Shown: positions 59,797-64,000 of the stretch, piece after piece | How positions within the stretch are numbered: position 1 is the stretch's first letter | How the letters are laid out: the number at the start of each line of letters is the position of its first letter | Source: Paragyromitra xinjiangensis | Lineage: Eukaryota; Ascomycota; Pezizomycetes; Pezizales; Discinaceae | NCBI GenBank assembly: GCA_038503065.1 | Contig: JBCAMK010000015.1 | Span: 310,001 to 374,000 of the forward strand | Direction: 5' to 3' | Length of the DNA stretch: 64,000 bases | Position numbers and translations under genes: made by a program | The notes under the pieces: model-generated | Database searches by the model: none | What the model was told of the DNA's origin: nothing | The model's input: only the letters and a program-made list of their open reading frames with translations

Positions 59797-61435
59797 TTTG
59801 ATAGCTAACGATGGTGGGGCAGGAAGTTTTAGTGGGGTTGGGATGAGGGAGGAGCCGCATTTTTTGTTGTGGCTGGTGGATAGGCTGTGGCGTAAGGGGC
59901 TGGGGTGTGAGTGATAGCTTATGATGGAACTCACGGAGTGATTGATCGATTGATTAATTGATAATTCATACACGCATCTAACCGTTTTAGGGTGTGGCGG
60001 TAGCCCCGCGGATGTGGTTGCCGGAGTCTAGGGTCAATCGTCACAAAGCATAAAAAGAATAGGTCCAGTGGCGCGGGTGAGTGAGATTCTACGAAAACGT
60101 CTTCTGGTAACTTCGCTATTAAGATTAAGTTACACCTAGAGATCCGCTCACAGAAACTCGCAAACAGGGTCTACTAATGACCTCTGTCCGTTGATCTTTA
60201 TGTGTCCGTCGCTCACAACTCCTGGTTACCAATATTTGTCTATGTGTAGTTTACGTGTACATCCCTTGGCCATGTGTAGGACACTACGCATATAACATGT
60301 AGAATGAGATGTGGAATCGTATGACATCGTGTTAGAACTCAGTTCCGTCTCGGATTATATGATTCTATAATATAGTATTTTGAAGCGGTATAGTATTGTG
60401 AAGAGGAATACACTTAAAATACTGAACCATCCCTGAGCAAACTCATTTCAAGTAGCTACATGTATTTCACACTGATTACGGAGCAGTAAGGCCACATTGG
60501 GAACTACATGTACGTCAAGGAGCATACGAATACGTCAGTTTTGGGAATATGGACAGAAACAAGGCCAAGCAAGGATTGTTCGTGTGCGAGGATTTGTGAA
60601 TATCCATGCTGAGAAAAGTACGTATATTCACCTCTAGATTTGTTGATACCCCCCTCTTGTCATAAGCGATTACATATATTGTGGATTAGGTATTCGGGGG
60701 TGGTATTCTTTGTATGTACTACGAACTATTTCGTTCTCTAAGTTTCTGAAGGGTATACTATCTAGAAGAATAAAGAACTACACGTACTTCACCTCCATCG
60801 TCGTTCACACTGTACTGTTACTGCTACCTGAAACTAGGGATAAAGAACCATTTGGCCGCGCGGACTTCACTCTGGTGAATATTCACCTTTGACGACTCGC
60901 CCTAGCCTAATTGGCTCACCCTGTGCCGTGTTTTGACCTCAGAGTTGAGCCAGATGCAGGTAGGACGCAACTACATGTACGGATACAGCAATATCACCAT
61001 GTATTCGAACAGATTCCATAGCGAACTTCCGCCATTGCTACGCCAGAAGTGCCAATATTCGTATATTGGAACATGTAGTTGTTTTAATAGAATGATTTTC
61101 CAACAAAACGAATTGATAGAATCACCTCCACTGAGCAATAGTAACGAATTAGTTTAGAATAGAATCCATTCCTTGCGAAATCATCGCTTTCTATTACCTC
61201 CCAATGAAATCACAAAGGTAAATACCACCATAAATAGGGAGCCAGTATTTCGCCCCAAGTCCTTTCCTTCTCCCAACAACTTCAGTAATAAAAAAAAACC
61301 CCCCCCTTTTCCTTATAATAGAGGCCTTATCCCTAAGTTTTTTTTCTTTCTTCGGTCAGCATCTATACCACAGCGGTCAATACTGCATTAAAAACACCTC
61401 TCTTACGAAATTGGCATTTTTCTCCGTTGGTAATA
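59797..61435. other. 1.6-kb divergent gap, TRM5 / 265-aa gene
   Basis: It contains the optional TRM5 N-terminal extension (59797-59973), three TACATGTA palindromes (60457, 60505, 60972), and an A/C homopolymer block at 61288-61308 near the 265-aa gene. No other gene seen. Confidence 0.5.
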
Positions 61436-62407
61436 ATGTCGTCCACGCCAAGCAACAACGTTTCCGAGAAACCCGAGGAGGAAACCGTTGAGGTGATCGA
61501 TGTTCCGGAGAACACCTACCCGTCGCTTCAGGACGGCCGGAAGCTTCTGGGAATTCCGACGCGCGAATTCGATAAGCTATACGTGAGTTCTCATTTTCCA
61601 ATGTGTCTTAGAGATTTATAGTGGTAATTGAGCACGGCGAGACTGAGCTACCAATGTGGCTTGTGTTTGCGCTTGCTTCTGGGTTTTTGTTATTATCTTG
61701 TTTTCACGTCTTTTAAGACTATGTTGAACAACTCACTAATATTATCGCCGCTGCAGGAAACCTGTCAATCAATGATCCGCGACCACCAAGCTAGCAAGTC
61801 AACCACAACATATAGAAGTCTCCACAATGGTGACCGTCCCGAGAACCACGCATCATTTGTTCTCCCCATCGAGAAAGCCTATCCAGTGCTCCGTCGCTGC
61901 CGTGATAGCTGGGGAGTTAAATGGATCATTAAGAAGGCTAAACATGCTGTGGCTATGAAGAAGAGCTACGCAAACCGTGAGAAAGTGGCTAGGAGCAGGA
62001 AAGAGAAAGGGAGAGAAAAAGAAAAAGAAAAAGAAAAAACCAAAGAAAAAACCGATTCTCAGAGTTCGAGCCGCCAGGGCATAACTCTACCAAGCATCAC
62101 TCCTCGTGGCTTTCTCATTCTGAGCCCGAATGATCCTCGTTTGACGGGAGATCGTGCTCTTCTGCCGGGTATTCGTTCCTATATCAGTAGGGATATATAT
62201 ACCAACCCTGCATCCGGTATGGATATGTATGGCATGCCTGCACACCTCAGGGAGCCGTTTCCTGGCCCCCTAAAGTATGATAAGCTTGCTCTCGAGCGGT
62301 CCATTCGTGCCGCCGCTGATCGACGGGCCTGTGATGCTCTCTCGAAGGAGAGTGGGGCGTGGTTGTCTTCGGGGCCGGTTAGGTGGGACTGGCAGGTTAA
62401 GAAGTAA
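61436..62407 (+). CDS. Unrecognised basic protein, 265 aa
   Basis: Two exons (61436-61582, 61757-62407) in phase 0, joined across a 174-nt intron with GTGAGT and GCAG ends. The product has an acidic start (EKPEEETVEVIDVPE), then a compact conserved-looking block LQDGRKLLGIPTREFDKLYE and AYPVLRRCRDSWGVKWIIKKAKH. A Lys/Glu charged stretch follows (about 130-149, encoded by an A-rich microsatellite), then a C-terminal part with SPNDPRLTGDRALLPGIRSY and a Trp-rich end. There is no signal peptide or membrane segment. The charged profile suggests a nuclear or RNA/DNA-associated protein, but that is inference. Confidence 0.7.
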
Positions 62408-62742
62408 GAAGGTGGTCTATCATTCATCGGTCCTGTTAATTCACCGTTTGTATCCTTGTGTGGTTGTGTGTGACAATCCCGCCGTCCTGTCATCGCTGTC
62501 TTCTTTCTCGCAGTTGGCAAAACAATTAGTGCATGGGCTCTTCTTGTATGGAGGAAATGGTTTTCCCTTTACCTTTGTATGGTTAGATGTTCTGGCGCGT
62601 AAATACGAACAAAAATAAAAGTTTAACTTGTCGTTTCCCGCTGCAATTGCGATGAATGGGTGAAGCCCTTTACACCAGAGGTCTAGAAGACATATGCTTG
62701 CCGGATTTATCAATAGTGACTCGTATACTCTTCCCTAACGAT

Positions 62743-62771
62743 GGCGGTGGGGTGGCGGTGGGGTGGCGGGG
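62743..62771 (+). repeat. G-rich tandem repeat, possible G-quadruplex
   Basis: The 11-mer GGCGGTGGGGT occurs twice in tandem and is followed by GGCGGGG. This gives at least four runs of two to four G with short loops, enough for a two-layer quadruplex. Confidence 0.6.
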
Positions 62772-63526
62772 AAGTCATACAACTCGCTGAGGTCGTTGGT
62801 AAGTACTGGCCAAATCTCTGTGACAGCAAACTCTCGCTGCAGTACTCGCCGAGAAATAAAATCTATAACCTGGGTAAGTCTCGGCAGCAACGCATCTAGG
62901 CTGCATAGACCAAGGCAAGGTGTGATACTCGTTGCTACCAAGGTTTAGACTCAAGTACTCTTAAGTACTGAAGATCCAAACCTCTACTCGGATTGTAGAT
63001 TAGTGATCCGAGTTTAAGCTTATAGCGAGCATGCTCTAATTTCTTGTAATTAAGATATTCCAGAAAACTCCAGCCATCTACCTACTTATCTACCTCCTCC
63101 GGTACGCTGAACACGCTCCGCCAGCGAGTATCCCTGATATTATCAGCATAAGGGGCACCGAGAGCTACATGTAGGTATTAAGAGTATAGAGTATAAGCGC
63201 CAGACAAATCCGATAGTCCCCGAGAGCGAGGTACGGCTAAGTGGCTACCAGACCCGTCAACTAGAAGGCTAAAAGAATCCAGTCCCTTATGATATCGTTT
63301 CCTGTAAGGAAGAGAAAGAGCCTACATATCCCTCTGCTATCCCCCACCCAAGATGCGTGATGCAAGCAATGATCAAACGCGGTAACCAGAGCTCCTCCAG
63401 CCAAGCATTCCCCTGTCGCACACACGTTACGCAACAACTGCACGTCAAAAAAAAATTCTCAACCCAAAATCTTAATAGTAATAGTCCAGGCACCCCATGA
63501 CACACACCCCCCCTCCCACCGTTAAT

Positions 63527-63533
63527 TGAGTCA
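63527..63533. promoter_or_regulatory. Gcn4/CPC1-type site (TGAGTCA) upstream of ARG8
   Basis: TGAGTCA, the consensus for the Gcn4/CPC1/CpcA bZIP activators of amino-acid biosynthesis, lies 72-78 bp before the ARG8 ATG. Arginine-pathway genes are classic targets of cross-pathway control. Binding here is inferred. Confidence 0.6.
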
Positions 63534-63604
63534 ATTCACGATACCCATATAACCCAACCCTCACTCCTCCACCCTCTCCCTTTCATCCCCCATCTCCCCT
63601 CCCA

Positions 63605-64000
63605 ATGGCTCTCCAATTTACATCCAAGCGACTCCTCCGCTCCTCGCTTCTACGCTCACCGCTGAAGCTTCAACTCCGCGCTGCTTCTGGCGCTGCTTCT
63701 AGTCTGCCGAAGGCAGTTCAGGATGAGGGTGCTACAGTACGTCAAACTACAATTGCTCCCGCTATTTCGTCACTAATTGAGTTATAGGAGAATCGACTCC
63801 GACATGCGGATCCAACGGTAGACTCAAAGACTGCGCAGCAGGTTGCAGAGTTTGAAAAGTATATGGTCGCGACGTATGCGCGACCATTGCCGATATTCCA
63901 TAAAGGGCAGGGAAGCTATTTGTGGGATGTTCGTAATCTGAGGTATATTGATTTTACAGCTGGGATTGCGGTGAATGCGTTGGGACATGGAGATGAGGGG
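63605..64000 (+). CDS. ARG8: Acetylornithine aminotransferase, 5' part (runs off the window)
   Basis: Exon 1 is 63605-63736 and exon 2 begins at 63788, continuing past the right edge in frame. Arg8 is the mitochondrial PLP enzyme that converts N-acetylglutamate semialdehyde to N-acetylornithine in arginine synthesis. The first 30 residues are a mitochondrial presequence (no acidic residue, many Arg/Lys/Ser: SKRLLRSSLLRSPLKLQLR). The class III aminotransferase start follows: YMVATYARPLPIFHKGQGSY, LWDVRNLRYIDFTAGIAVNA, LGHG. The PLP-lysine region lies outside the window. The 51-nt intron is phase 0. A Gcn4/CPC1-type box lies upstream. Confidence 0.9.

Larger units (their letters stand above)
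62408..63604. other. 1.2-kb gap ahead of ARG8
   Basis: Holds the G-rich tandem at 62743-62771, a TACATGTA at 63176 and the ARG8 promoter with a Gcn4/Cpc1-type site at 63527. A C/T-rich leader precedes the ARG8 ATG. No gene seen. Confidence 0.5.

Noticed and set aside
1..64000. CRISPR arrays, rRNA genes, phage-type attachment sites and transposon terminal repeats
   Set aside because: None were seen; the nuclear fungal context makes the first and third inapplicable, and no transposase or reverse transcriptase motifs appear.

Overview
The window is nuclear DNA of a filamentous ascomycete (Pezizomycotina). Genes carry short introns of about 50-80 nt with GTRNGT-like donors, CTAAC/CTGAC-type branch points and TAG/CAG acceptors. 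Gene content includes a Mus7/Mms22 protein, dynactin p150, an SPX phosphate transporter and a NACHT-ankyrin protein whose N-terminus is of a fungal STAND type. Base composition is moderate and intergenic distances are long. A Leotiomycetes-like fungus would fit, but that placement is only a guess. Exon structures below were joined by hand by checking splice sites and reading-frame phase. No alignment was run.

Layout: 0.3-10.7 kb is gene-dense. It holds CTF8 and a 2,401-aa Mus7/Mms22 protein on the minus strand, both with paired ACGCGT (MCB) boxes just upstream, then a 72-aa membrane microprotein gene (plus) and FRA10AC1 (minus). From 10.7 to 13.6 kb there is an atypical tRNA-like gene. From 13.6 to 27.6 kb three minus-strand genes encode AIP1 (actin), dynactin p150 and an arrestin-fold protein, separated by 2.6-2.8 kb gaps. 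The 27.6-32.6 kb gap is empty apart from palindromes and a telomere-like tract. An SPX-domain phosphate transporter occupies 32.6-35.4 kb. The 35.4-41.0 kb gap holds only unrecognised, possibly decayed reading frames. V-ATPase subunit E and a NIPA-type magnesium transporter are divergent at 41.0-44.6 kb. A 4-kb gap with fragments follows, then a TMCO4/Mil1 (DUF726) hydrolase at 48.6-50.6 kb. The 1,633-aa NLR-type protein lies at 51.6-57.0 kb, TRM5 at 58.2-59.8 kb, an unrecognised conserved-looking 265-aa protein at 61.4-62.4 kb, and the 5' part of ARG8 runs off the right edge.

Most genes are housekeeping and unrelated to each other. The exceptions are the replication-fork pair CTF8 and MUS7, which are neighbours on one strand and share MCB-type promoters, and the NLR, which is the accessory immunity/heterokaryon-incompatibility-like locus. 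The NLR is the most unusual gene here: its P-loop is encoded largely by a 25-nt microexon, and its ankyrin array has expanded in blocks of four repeats (396 bp). A second window-scale signal is the palindrome TACATGTA, seen 13 times, mostly between genes.
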